8,904 bases of DNA from Paracoccaceae bacterium (GCA_007129775.1 SKUV01000233.1:1-8904), one strand, 5' to 3'; positions 1 to 6,759 are shown, counted from the stretch's first letter. Notes: a model not told the origin generated them from the sequence alone. Translations and numbers: made by a program.

Positions 1-4
1 GGGC

Positions 5-21
5 CGGGGCCTGCGGCCCCG
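5..21. terminator. GC hairpin at left edge, possible terminator of an upstream gene
   Basis: A 7-bp perfect stem (CGGGGCC / GGCCCCG) closes a TGC loop. No T tract follows. It lies in non-coding sequence before the first gene, so it could end a gene outside the window, but neither its direction nor its function can be settled from here. In sequence this GC-rich such short stems also arise by chance. Confidence 0.3.
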
Positions 22-61
22 CCCCTTGCGTCGCGGGCGCTGCCCTGACCGCCCATTTTCG

Positions 62-88
62 CTGACATTCCTGCCCTTGGCGTATAGC
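62..88 (+). promoter_or_regulatory. Candidate promoter for the LDHD-type dehydrogenase
   Basis: CTGACA at 62-67 resembles a -35 box and TATAGC at 83-88 resembles a -10 box, separated by 15 bp, which is shorter than the optimal 17. The sequence around 77-90 is one of the few less GC-rich patches upstream of the gene. Transcription would start near 95, giving a leader of about 80 bases. This is inference from consensus resemblance only. Confidence 0.3.
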
Positions 89-167
89 GCGCGGGTCTGG
101 CGGCAAGCCCCCTTTCCCCGCCTTCGGTTTCGCGGCTAGGCTTGTCGTCGCACGCCCTCGCCCGCAC

Positions 168-172
168 AGGAG
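168..172 (+). promoter_or_regulatory. Ribosome binding site that decides the LDHD start
   Basis: AGGAG, 5 bases before ATG 178. It favours the 457-residue protein over the 469-residue version that would start at TTG 142. Confidence 0.8.
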
Positions 173-177
173 ATCCG

Positions 178-1551
178 ATGGCCATCCCCGATGCGCTTCA
201 TGACCTTGCCGGTCTGCTGGGGTCGCGGTTGAATCGGTCCGACAGCGACCGCGCCCTGCATGGCGCCAGCGAGACCCATTTCGCGCCCGCCCCGCCGGAT
301 GCCGTCGCCTATCCCGAAACCACCGCCGAGGTCGCGCAGATTCTGCGCATCTGCGCAGGCCATGGCTGCCCCGTAGTGGGCTGGGGTGCGGGCAGTTCGC
401 TCGAGGGGCACGCGCTGGCGCTGCGGGGCGGGGTGACGGTGGATTTCGCCCGCATGAACCGGTTGCTCAACGTCGCGCCAGAGGACATGACCGCCCGGGT
501 CCAGCCCGGGCTGACACGCGAGGCCCTGAATACCGAGTTGCGCGCCACGGGGCTGTTCTTTCCGGTCGATCCGGGAGCGGATGCCTCGCTCGGCGGGATG
601 GCGGCGACCCGGGCGAGCGGGACCACGGCGGTGCGTTATGGCACCATGCGCGACAATGTTCTGGCGCTGGAGGTGGTGCTGTCTGACGGCCGGGTGATCC
701 GCACCGGCAGCGCGGCGCCCAAATCCTCGGCCGGCTATGATCTGACCGCGCTTTTCGTGGGCTCGGAAGGCACGCTCGGGCTGATCACCGAGTTGACCCT
801 GCGCCTGCACGGCCAGCCCGAGGCGGTTTCGGCCGCGGTTTGCGCCTTTGCGACGCTCGGCCCCGCGGTGGAGGCGGTGATCGCCACGATCCAGTCGGGG
901 ATTCCCATGGCGCGTATCGAATTCGTCGATGCCGCCAGCGCTGCCGCCTTCAACGCCGCCTCTGGCGGCGATCTGCCCGAAAGCCCCCATCTGATGGTGG
1001 AGTTTCACGGCAGCCCCTCTGCTGTGGCCGAGCAGGCCGAACGCTTCGGCGAGATCGTGGCCGAACTTGGCGGCGCGGGCTTTCGCTGGGCGACCCGTGC
1101 GCAAGACCGCACTGCCCTGTGGAAGATGCGGCACAATGCCTTCTACGCGATCCTCGCCGCCCATCCGGGCGGTTCGCCGCTGGTTACCGATGTCTGTGTG
1201 CCGATCTCGCGGCTGGCCGAAGCGGTGGAGCAGACCGTGGCCGATATTTCCGCCTCGGGCATTCCCGGCCCGATCGTGGGCCATGTGGGCGACGGCAATT
1301 TCCACGCCCTTTTGCTGCCGCGCAAGGGCGATCCGGCGCAGCTTGCCGCGGCACAGGCACTCTCTGCCCGCATGGCCGAACGCGCGTTGCGTCTGGGCGG
1401 CACGGTCACGGGCGAGCACGGCATCGGCATGGGCAAGCTGGGCTACATGGCCGCCGAGCATGGCGAGGGCTGGGCGGTGATGGGCAGCCTGAAACGCGCG
1501 CTCGACCCGGCGGGCATCCTCAATCCCGGCAAACTGGTCCCCGGAAACTGA
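178..1551 (+). CDS. FAD-linked D-2-hydroxyacid / D-lactate dehydrogenase (LDHD type)
   Basis: This 457-residue flavoprotein probably oxidises D-lactate or a related D-2-hydroxyacid to the 2-oxoacid and passes electrons to the respiratory chain. The N-terminal half is a PCMH-type FAD-binding domain with GAGSSLEGH at 70-78 and FPVDPGADASLGGM at 128-141. The C-terminal half is the FAD-oxidase C-terminal domain with GHVGDGNFH at 368-376 and GEHGIGMGK at 412-420; in this family histidines and the glutamate of these motifs hold a divalent metal near the substrate. The protein ends NPGKLVPGN. Long stretches match my memory of animal mitochondrial LDHD (for example TDVCVPISRL), so I prefer this to glycolate oxidase GlcD; no GlcE or GlcF gene follows. 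Start: ATG 178 has AGGAG at 168-172 with a 5-base spacer. An in-frame TTG at 142 has no such site. Substrate is uncertain, since several 2-hydroxyacids are used in the family. Confidence 0.9.
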   Translation: MAIPDALHDLAGLLGSRLNRSDSDRALHGASETHFAPAPPDAVAYPETTAEVAQILRICAGHGCPVVGWGAGSSLEGHALALRGGVTVDFARMNRLLNVAPEDMTARVQPGLTREALNTELRATGLFFPVDPGADASLGGMAATRASGTTAVRYGTMRDNVLALEVVLSDGRVIRTGSAAPKSSAGYDLTALFVGSEGTLGLITELTLRLHGQPEAVSAAVCAFATLGPAVEAVIATIQSGIPMARIEFVDAASAAAFNAASGGDLPESPHLMVEFHGSPSAVAEQAERFGEIVAELGGAGFRWATRAQDRTALWKMRHNAFYAILAAHPGGSPLVTDVCVPISRLAEAVEQTVADISASGIPGPIVGHVGDGNFHALLLPRKGDPAQLAAAQALSARMAERALRLGGTVTGEHGIGMGKLGYMAAEHGEGWAVMGSLKRALDPAGILNPGKLVPGN

Positions 1552-1594
1552 CCGGCCTGTCCCATTGCCGGCACGGTTATCGCGCGCCTGCGCG
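1552..1594 (+). terminator. Weak candidate terminator after the LDHD gene
   Basis: Two short stems follow the stop codon directly: CCGGC 1552-1556 with GCCGG 1567-1571 (10-base loop), and CGCGC 1581-1585 with GCGCG 1590-1594 (4-base loop). Neither is followed by a T run. They are much weaker than the other hairpins in the window, so transcription may read on into the next gene. Confidence 0.25.
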
Positions 1595-1656
1595 GGGGCG
1601 GATGGCAATCTCGCGCCGGGTTGACGAAAGCGTTATTCCGGGCCGATCCGAATCAT

Positions 1657-1684
1657 TTGACAGGCTGTCAACCCATGCGCATGG
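1657..1684 (+). promoter_or_regulatory. Two adjacent perfect palindromes over a candidate promoter
   Basis: Positions 1657-1671 read TTGACA-GGC-TGTCAA, a perfect 6-bp inverted repeat with a 3-base centre. One base later, 1673-1684 read CCATGC-GCATGG, a perfect 12-bp palindrome. The left arm TTGACA is also a consensus -35 box; a 17-bp spacer would put a poor -10 box (CATGGT, 1680-1685) on the second palindrome. The ATG of the small membrane protein lies 49 bases downstream of the second palindrome. A dimeric regulator bound at either palindrome would cover the promoter. Operator function is inference and no regulator gene is in the window. Confidence 0.5.
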
Positions 1685-1733
1685 TCTAAGGGCAAATCGG
1701 CGAAAAACCGCCGACAATAAAGGAGTCCCGAAC

Positions 1734-2141
1734 ATGGGCATGATGCAGGATTTCAAGGACTGGCAGCCGACAAAGGCCCATCTGGGCTGGTCCGTCGCCG
1801 CAGGAAGCGTGGCCACGATCGCGGCGGGCTTCATGCTCGGGCTGGTGGTGACGTCGGGCACCGCCGAAGACATGGCGCAAGCGGCCAGCAGGGCAGGGCA
1901 GACCGAGGTTGCTGCCCATGTCTGCGCCGAGAATTTCGCGATGAGCGATGCCGCGGCGGCGCAGCATGCCGAACTGGCCACGCTCACCACCCTGCGTCAG
2001 CGGCAATTCGTACAGAACCAGCCCTGGGCCGCGGTGCCCGGCTTCACCAATGTCAGCCGCGAGGTGGCGGACACCTGCGCAAGGCTGATCCTGCAGATGG
2101 ATCCCGCCGCATTGCAGCGCCCGACGGTCAACGACGCGTGA
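1734..2141 (+). CDS. Small single-pass membrane protein, unnamed alphaproteobacterial family
   Basis: This is a 135-residue protein of unknown function. A polar N-terminus (about 1-17) is followed by one hydrophobic segment at about 18-40, then the motif SGTAEDMA at 41-48, then a mostly helical, soluble C-terminal part with two cysteines at 64 and 115. I recall similar short hypothetical proteins in Rhizobiales and Rhodobacterales with a membrane helix followed at once by a GGTA-like motif, and with similarly placed cysteines; this is memory, not a search. A cytoplasmic N-terminus and periplasmic C-terminus with a disulfide is plausible but not shown. ATG 1734 has AGGAG at 1721-1725, 8 bases upstream; a second in-frame ATG lies at 1740. 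The gap after the dehydrogenase is 182 bases and holds its own palindromic promoter-like region, so it is probably expressed separately. Confidence 0.8.
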   Translation: MGMMQDFKDWQPTKAHLGWSVAAGSVATIAAGFMLGLVVTSGTAEDMAQAASRAGQTEVAAHVCAENFAMSDAAAAQHAELATLTTLRQRQFVQNQPWAAVPGFTNVSREVADTCARLILQMDPAALQRPTVNDA

Positions 2142-2149
2142 CAGAGGCT

Positions 2150-2179
2150 CCGGGTCGGGGCGCCTGCGCCCCGGCCCGG
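2150..2179 (+). terminator. Strong GC hairpin, terminator of the small membrane protein gene
   Basis: A 13-bp stem (2150-2162 with 2167-2179) has one T-G wobble pair and a CCTG tetraloop, and begins 9 bases after the stop codon. There is no T run, so release would depend on the hairpin or Rho. It may act in both directions at this convergent junction. Confidence 0.7.
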
Positions 2180-2184
2180 TCATG

Positions 2185-2212
2185 CCCCGCCGCGCGGCGT
2201 CGCGCGGCGGGG
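2185..2212 (-). terminator. Strong GC hairpin, terminator of the cysQ-like gene
   Basis: A perfect 12-bp stem (2185-2196 with 2201-2212) closes the loop GCGT. It lies one base past the stop codon of the minus-strand phosphatase gene. It is immediately adjacent to the hairpin at 2150-2179, so each convergent gene appears to have its own stem. No T tract is present on either strand. Confidence 0.65.
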
Positions 2213-2213
2213 G

Positions 2214-3038
2214 TCAGCCGGCGTGCCTTTGGGACGGGGCGAGCCGTGCCGCCAGTTCCTCATGCAGCAGCGGCGTTGCCGCGATCAGCCCCCGGCTGGC
2301 AGGATGCGGCCGGGTGAAGACAAGCGGCGCGCCGCTGCGATCGGTCACGCGCACCCCGGCCTCGGCCGCGATCAGCGCACCGGCAGCCGTATCCCATTCC
2401 CAAGTGTCATGATGGGTCAGCGTGCCGTCGAAAGCGCCCTCCGCCACAAGGCAGAGCCGCCACGCCAGCGACGAGCGGAAATGCCGCGCGATCCGAGGTG
2501 CCTCACCACCGCGCCAATGCTCGGCGGCCACTTGCCTCCGGCTCGCCAGAAGCCTTGCGCCGGTCAGCCGTGGCTCTGGCGTTGCAATGTTCAGTGCTCG
2601 GCCGTCCAGATGGGCACCACCCCGCGCAACCGCGCTGTAGGTGTGCCCTTGCATCGGCAGATGCACGACGCCCGCCACCACGCGCCCGGCTTCGGCCACG
2701 GCGAGCGCATGGCCGAAGCCGGTTTCGCCTGCCAGAAAGGCGCGCGTGCCGTCGATCGGATCGACGATGAAGACCCGGCGTGCCGCGAGCCTTGCGGGGG
2801 TGTCCTCGGTCTCTTCCGAAAGCCAGCCGTAATCGGGACGCGCCGCCAGCAGCCGTGTGCGCAGCATCGCGTCGATTTCCAGATCCGCGGCCGAAACCGG
2901 ACCGAGCCCGGCACCCTTTTCCCATGAGGCCGGCCCGTTGCCGAAATGCCGCCGGGCGATCTCGCCGGCGGCCAGCGCGGCCTCGGTCAGCAGCGCAAGG
3001 TCGCGCCGGTTCTCGGGCGCAGCGTCACTCTCCGGCAA
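2214..3038 (-). CDS. cysQ: CysQ-like 3'(2'),5'-bisphosphate nucleotidase, inositol monophosphatase family
   Basis: This 274-residue Mg-dependent phosphatase probably converts adenosine 3',5'-bisphosphate, a by-product of sulfate assimilation and sulfotransfer, to AMP. The metal-binding pattern of the family is intact: GPVSAADLEID at 46-56, SEE at 74-76, DPIDGT at 93-98 (D93, D96) and WEWD at 213-216 (D216). The length is normal. An inositol-1-phosphatase role cannot be excluded from sequence; CysQ is preferred from overall resemblance to Rhodobacterales proteins. The start appears to be TTG at 3038, 14 bases inside the end of the upstream pmbA-like gene; no in-frame ATG or GTG lies nearby, and the start gives a normal N-terminal length before the first conserved helix (DLALLTEAALAAGEIARRHF). 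The overlap implies one transcript with pmbA and probable translational coupling. Confidence 0.85.
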   Translation of the reverse strand: MPESDAAPENRRDLALLTEAALAAGEIARRHFGNGPASWEKGAGLGPVSAADLEIDAMLRTRLLAARPDYGWLSEETEDTPARLAARRVFIVDPIDGTRAFLAGETGFGHALAVAEAGRVVAGVVHLPMQGHTYSAVARGGAHLDGRALNIATPEPRLTGARLLASRRQVAAEHWRGGEAPRIARHFRSSLAWRLCLVAEGAFDGTLTHHDTWEWDTAAGALIAAEAGVRVTDRSGAPLVFTRPHPASRGLIAATPLLHEELAARLAPSQRHAG

Positions 3039-4371
3039 GGGTTAGCCCCGACACCAGCAGGCTGGGCACCCGCGTGGACAGATGCGCCCGGGCGTCATTC
3101 GCCGGTACGATGCTGCGCAGCATCTCGCGCAGATTGCCCGCGATGGTGCATTCGTTCACCGGCCAGACGATTTCGCCCCCCTGCACCCAGAAACCCGATG
3201 CGCCGCGCGAATAATCGCCGGTTGTCGGGTTGATCGAGGCACCGATCAGCGAGGTCACGAGCAGGCCCGTCCCCATCTCGCGCAGCAAATCTTCGCGGCT
3301 GGCGCTGCCTGCGGTCAGCGCGACATTGGTGGTGCCGGGCGCGGGCGGGGCGCCGGTGCCGCGCATGGCGTTGGCGGTGCTTTGCAGCCCCAGTTTGCGC
3401 GCGGTTGCCAGATCGAGCACCCAACCCTGCAGCACACCCTTTTCGACCAACGCGCGCCGGCCTGTTTGCAGGCCTTCGGCATCGAAAGGCCGTGAATTGC
3501 CGATCCGGGGGCGCAGCGGATCCTCGATCAGGTCCAGCCCGTCGGGCAGGACCGGCGCCCCCATGGCATCGCGCAGCCACGAGGCCCCGCGCGCCACCGC
3601 GGTGCCGTTGATCGCCCCCAGCAGATGACCGATCAACGAACTTGCGATGCGTTCGTCGAAAACCACAGGATAAGCGCCGGTCTTGGGTTTGCGGGCCCCG
3701 CTGCGTGCCACCGCGCGCATGCCCGCAAGGCGCCCGATCTCCTCGGCATCGGGCAGATCGGCCTGATGGACACGCGCCTCGCCGTGCCAGTCGCGCTCCA
3801 TCGCCGTGCCCTCGCCGGTGATCGCGACGCAGGAGGTGCTGCGCTGGGTGCGGGCGTAGCCCCCGGAAAAGCCGTTGGTCGCCGCCAGATGGATCTCGCG
3901 GCGGCCATAGCCGGCCGATGAGGCCTGCACCTGCGATACACCCGCGACCGCCAGCGCCGCAGCCTCGGCCCGGCGCGCATCTTCCTCCAGCGCCGCGGGG
4001 GCGGGCTCCGGGCTCGGGTCGTCGAGGTCGAGCGCGGCCAGGTTCCAGCCTTGCGCCAGTTGTCCCGGCTCCGCCAGACCCGCATGCGGGTCCTGCGGTG
4101 CCTCGCGCGCCATGGCCACCGCGCGCGCGGCCATTTCTTCCATAGTGCGCGGCGAGATATCGGAGGCCGAAACACAGGCCTGCCGCGCCCCCAGCATGAC
4201 CCGCAGCCCGATGTCGAGCCCCTCGGAGCGTTCGGCCTGTTCCAGCACACCCGCGCGCACGTCGATCGACAGCGAGGTGCCGGCCACGGCGATCGCGTCC
4301 GCAGCCTCAGCCCCCGCCTTGCGCGCGGCGTGCAGCAATGCGCCGGTAAGATCGGCCAGCCTGTCGGTCAT
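3025..4371 (-). CDS. pmbA: TldD/PmbA family protein, TldE-like
   Basis: This 448-residue protein is a PmbA (TldE) homologue. In E. coli TldD and TldE form a heteromeric protease that trims the microcin B17 precursor, degrades the antitoxin CcdA and helps cell quality control; TldD carries the catalytic HExxxH metal site and TldE lacks it. No HExxxH is visible here, which fits PmbA/TldE. Recognisable parts are the N-terminal domain (SLSIDVRAGVLEQAERSEG, about 33-51), the central region (about 232-260) and the C-terminal block NPTTGDYSRGASGFWVQGGE at 381-400. The length is typical. The partner TldD is not in the window. ATG 4371 has AGGAG at 4380-4384, 8 bases upstream; the frame stays open to 4608, but that extension is low-complexity and is not supported. 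The gene overlaps the following cysQ-like gene by 14 bases. Confidence 0.9.
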   Translation of the reverse strand: MTDRLADLTGALLHAARKAGAEAADAIAVAGTSLSIDVRAGVLEQAERSEGLDIGLRVMLGARQACVSASDISPRTMEEMAARAVAMAREAPQDPHAGLAEPGQLAQGWNLAALDLDDPSPEPAPAALEEDARRAEAAALAVAGVSQVQASSAGYGRREIHLAATNGFSGGYARTQRSTSCVAITGEGTAMERDWHGEARVHQADLPDAEEIGRLAGMRAVARSGARKPKTGAYPVVFDERIASSLIGHLLGAINGTAVARGASWLRDAMGAPVLPDGLDLIEDPLRPRIGNSRPFDAEGLQTGRRALVEKGVLQGWVLDLATARKLGLQSTANAMRGTGAPPAPGTTNVALTAGSASREDLLREMGTGLLVTSLIGASINPTTGDYSRGASGFWVQGGEIVWPVNECTIAGNLREMLRSIVPANDARAHLSTRVPSLLVSGLTLAGE

Positions 4372-4385
4372 GCTCTGCTCTCCTG

Positions 4386-4727
4386 TGCCTGCGAGCCGGC
4401 GGCACTCCCGCCGCCATCCTCCGTTTGGAAGGGGAGGTAGACCGCCCCGCCCGTCACCGCAAGTCGGATGCCCCGGCTGCCATGTGCCCGCGTGGTCGGG
4501 CGGGGCGGCCGCACTGGGGCGCAGCCCCGGCGGACGCGCGCGGGAAGGGGGCTCGATGCCCCCGCAGCCGCGCACCCCCCGCCATGCTGTGCCGCAACGG
4601 GAGTCCACGTTGGGGCGAACGCTCCGCGCCCCGCACCGCGGGCCGCAGCGGATGCAGGACAGGCCCGCTGCCCGGCGCGCCTGCCGCGCAATGGTGCCCC
4701 GGCGCTGCAGACATGCCCGAATGCAAA
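4386..4727. other. Non-coding gap with several GC hairpins upstream of pmbA
   Basis: About 340 bases without a credible gene; the translated frames are arginine, alanine and glycine rich and have no recognisable domain. Visible structures are a 6-bp stem at 4398-4415 just upstream of the pmbA ribosome binding site, a 7-bp stem with one wobble pair at 4514-4530, a GGGGGC/GCCCCC stem at 4547-4563, and GCAGCGG/CCGCTGC at 4645-4671. The pmbA promoter must lie here or further upstream, but I see no convincing -35/-10 pair. Chance stems are expected in sequence this GC-rich. Confidence 0.4.
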
Positions 4728-4752
4728 GCCCCCCGGGGTGAACCCGGGGGGC
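4728..4752 (-). terminator. Intrinsic terminator of the DUF2125-like gene
   Basis: A perfect 10-bp stem (4728-4737 with 4743-4752) closes a 5-base loop. Read on the minus strand it is followed by TTTGCATT. It starts about 20 bases after the stop codon at 4773. It is the most classical terminator in the window and separates this gene from pmbA. Confidence 0.85.
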
Positions 4753-4772
4753 GGTTGTCGCGTCGTCGGTGG

Positions 4773-6299
4773 TTACTGGATGCGCTGGCCGTTGGCGTAG
4801 ATCCCGCCGTCCTCTCGCGCCTCCAGCGTGGTGGTCAGGTGGTCGGCATCGCCGTCGACCTGCCGGGTGAACAGGCCCAGCATCATCCGCGCGCCCTGGG
4901 CCTCGTCGCGGGGCACCATGCCGGCGTTAACCAGCGTATCGAGCAGGGCATTGGCGCCCTTGATCGTGAAGGTCACGCCACCTTCGGGCCGCGGCAGCCC
5001 GTCGAAGGTGTCGAGGTCGTTGTAATCCAGCGTGGCCTGCCCCTCGCCGGTCACTTCCGCGCCCACGGCCGAGATGAAGAGTTCGTTCAGCCGCACCTCG
5101 CTCAGTTCTCCCAGCGCCATCGGGCCGCCGAACATCATCATGAACAGCATCTCGTCGTCATAGATGTCGCCGGCCAGTTCCAGCTTGCCCTCCAGATCGA
5201 GGATCGCCGTCACCGGACCGCGCGGGAAGCTTTCCATCGGGTCGGCCATCTGCCAGACGTTGTCGTCGAGCACGAGATCCACGAGCCGCAGGCCGATCGA
5301 CACGTCCTCGTTGCCGGCGCCCGGGCTGAGCGGAATGGACAGGCCGAGCCCGAATTCTCCATAGGCGATGTCGAGCGCGGGGAAGGGGATTTCATCGCCC
5401 GAAACAGTGCCCGAGACGTCCCGGCTCGTCGTGCTGTAGCTCACCCGGTTCGGCATCAGAGAGACCAGCGTCTCGGCCATGCTTGCCGTGACCGACGCCT
5501 GAAACTCATCCCATGCGTCGCGGAGGTGCACCTCTACCGCAACGGCATCATAGGAAGACCGGAAGTTGAAGCCGAAGCCGTCGCGCAGCGCCGCGCCCAG
5601 GTCTTCGCCGTCGAAGACGCCAAGCTGGGTGCCGTCGAAATCAAGCTGAAGGCCGGACATGGTCAGTTCCACATCCAGCATATCACCGCTGCCGCTGGGA
5701 TCCTCGAAATCGATCACCAGGCTGAGATTGCCCGCAGTCATGCTGCTTTCCAGCCGGCTCGCGCCATCCTCGGCGAATTCGTAGAAGCCGGCGATCTCGC
5801 TCATCGTCAGATCGACCGTGGCATCCACCGCCTCGCCATCGGCCACCAGACCGGTGAGGCGGACGCTGAGTTCGGGGCCCTTGTAATCGTAGCGGATGCC
5901 GCCCTCGACCGCGGTGGCCACGGTCTGCAGATCGGGCTGGGCGATGGTGAATTGCAGAAGGTCATCCGCGTCCATCTCGGGCAGGGTGACAACGAGCGGC
6001 ATCGCATCGGGCAGCCCGACCAGAACGCTGCCGTCGCCCTGCTCGGTCAATATCATGCGGTCGAATATGATCGAGACGGTGCCGCCATCGGGGATGTCGG
6101 TGGCCAGCGTCATGTCGGTGATGATCAGGCTGTCGCCATCACGGGTTTCCGAGCCTACCTGAAGCGTCTGCCCGAGGGAGGTGTAATAGGCCTGCCACGA
6201 TTCCCAGACCGCATCGGCGGACAGGTCGGCATGGGCCGCGGATGCGGCGAACAATGCGCTCACAGCGACACTGGTGTGAAAATAATTTCCGAAACGCAT
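4773..6299 (-). CDS. Exported protein, probable DUF2125 family
   Basis: This 508-residue protein has no known function. A signal peptide is clear: a short basic start, a hydrophobic core at about 9-22, and AHA before Asp25, giving probable cleavage after residue 24 and export to the periplasm. The mature part is acidic and rich in alternating hydrophobic and polar residues and Val, Thr, Gly and Asp, which suggests a long beta-rich fold; there are no further membrane helices and no obvious catalytic motif. The pattern of N-terminal helix after the signal (AVWESWQAYYTSLGQ), repeated beta stretches and a tail ending NGQRIQ matches my memory of DUF2125 proteins of Rhodobacterales; a profile search would settle this. 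ATG 6299 follows AGAGGGA at 6306-6312 by 6 bases. The frame is open upstream to 6926, but that part has no coding character and lies over the divergent promoter region and the start of the SDR gene. It is a single-gene unit with its own terminator. Confidence 0.82.
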   Translation of the reverse strand: MRFGNYFHTSVAVSALFAASAAHADLSADAVWESWQAYYTSLGQTLQVGSETRDGDSLIITDMTLATDIPDGGTVSIIFDRMILTEQGDGSVLVGLPDAMPLVVTLPEMDADDLLQFTIAQPDLQTVATAVEGGIRYDYKGPELSVRLTGLVADGEAVDATVDLTMSEIAGFYEFAEDGASRLESSMTAGNLSLVIDFEDPSGSGDMLDVELTMSGLQLDFDGTQLGVFDGEDLGAALRDGFGFNFRSSYDAVAVEVHLRDAWDEFQASVTASMAETLVSLMPNRVSYSTTSRDVSGTVSGDEIPFPALDIAYGEFGLGLSIPLSPGAGNEDVSIGLRLVDLVLDDNVWQMADPMESFPRGPVTAILDLEGKLELAGDIYDDEMLFMMMFGGPMALGELSEVRLNELFISAVGAEVTGEGQATLDYNDLDTFDGLPRPEGGVTFTIKGANALLDTLVNAGMVPRDEAQGARMMLGLFTRQVDGDADHLTTTLEAREDGGIYANGQRIQ

Positions 6300-6759
6300 G
6301 ATCTGTCCCTCTTGTCTGGAGCTTGCCTGCCGACAGAACCATCTGCCCGGGGCGGTGGTCAAGGGGTCATTCCGCAACGCCGCGTACCGAAACGTCCCGG
6401 GCCTGGCCCGGCAGGGCGGTGCCGGCACGATCCCGCCGGTCTGCCAGGCGCGCGGCTGCCTTCCCGGCCAGCCGCTCTGGCGCGGCTTGGTGCCGCCCGC
6501 GCGAGGTCTTCCGGAGGTGGCCGGAACAAAGTGCCCAGCCCAAGCGTCGTGAACGGCTGTCTGGCCGTCCTCTGCCCTGCTGCCGCGGGCGGACATATCG
6601 TCTCGCCCCGATCGCAGGTGCCCTCCCCGTTCCGTCCGGTCCGTGGTCACGCGGAAATCCCGGCAGAAGGTGCGCATATGCTGCGCTTTCGCTTGGGCTT
6701 TTCCTGCATTAGAACCGGCCTCACCGGGTTGGGGCGGTCGCAGAAACGGGATGATCGGA
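6300..6759. other. Divergent intergenic region between the DUF2125-like and SDR genes
   Basis: About 460 bases with no credible gene on either strand. It should hold both divergent promoters. For the minus strand, TTGACC (plus-strand 6357-6362) and a poor TTCTGT (6333-6338) are 18 bp apart. For the plus strand I see no good pair; the least GC-rich patch is 6685-6715. At 6672-6686 GCGCA and TGCGC form a 5-bp inverted repeat around GCATATGC, itself a perfect 8-bp palindrome (6674-6681). At 6397-6411 CCGGGCC-T-GGCCCGG is a near-perfect palindrome. None of these has a demonstrated role. Confidence 0.4.
6333..6362 (-). promoter_or_regulatory. Weak candidate promoter for the DUF2125-like gene
   Basis: On the minus strand TTGACC (a 5/6 match to the -35 consensus) is followed 18 bases later by TTCTGT, a poor -10 box. 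The start codon lies about 34 bases further on. Only the -35 element is persuasive. Confidence 0.25.

Noticed and set aside
136..1608. A 490-residue minus-strand open frame opposite the LDHD-type gene
   Set aside because: It is the antisense shadow of a strongly recognised gene. Its translation is rich in Arg, Gly, His and Ala with no domain, as expected for open antisense frames in very GC-rich DNA.
1657..1671. FNR/CRP-type binding site
   Set aside because: The half-sites TTGAC and GTCAA are similar, but they are separated by 5 bases instead of the 4 of the FNR consensus, so I do not name the regulator.
840..1733. N-terminal extension of the small membrane protein into the LDHD-type gene
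   Set aside because: The extension is out of frame with the dehydrogenase and Arg-rich. The start at 1734 has a proper ribosome binding site and is followed by a sensible N-terminus.
2223..2927. A 234-residue plus-strand frame opposite the cysQ-like gene
   Set aside because: It is antisense to a gene with an intact metal-binding motif set, with no domain or ribosome binding site of its own.
4372..4608. Longer N-terminus for pmbA
   Set aside because: The extra 79 residues are low-complexity, and ATG 4371 has a good AGGAG and gives the usual family length.
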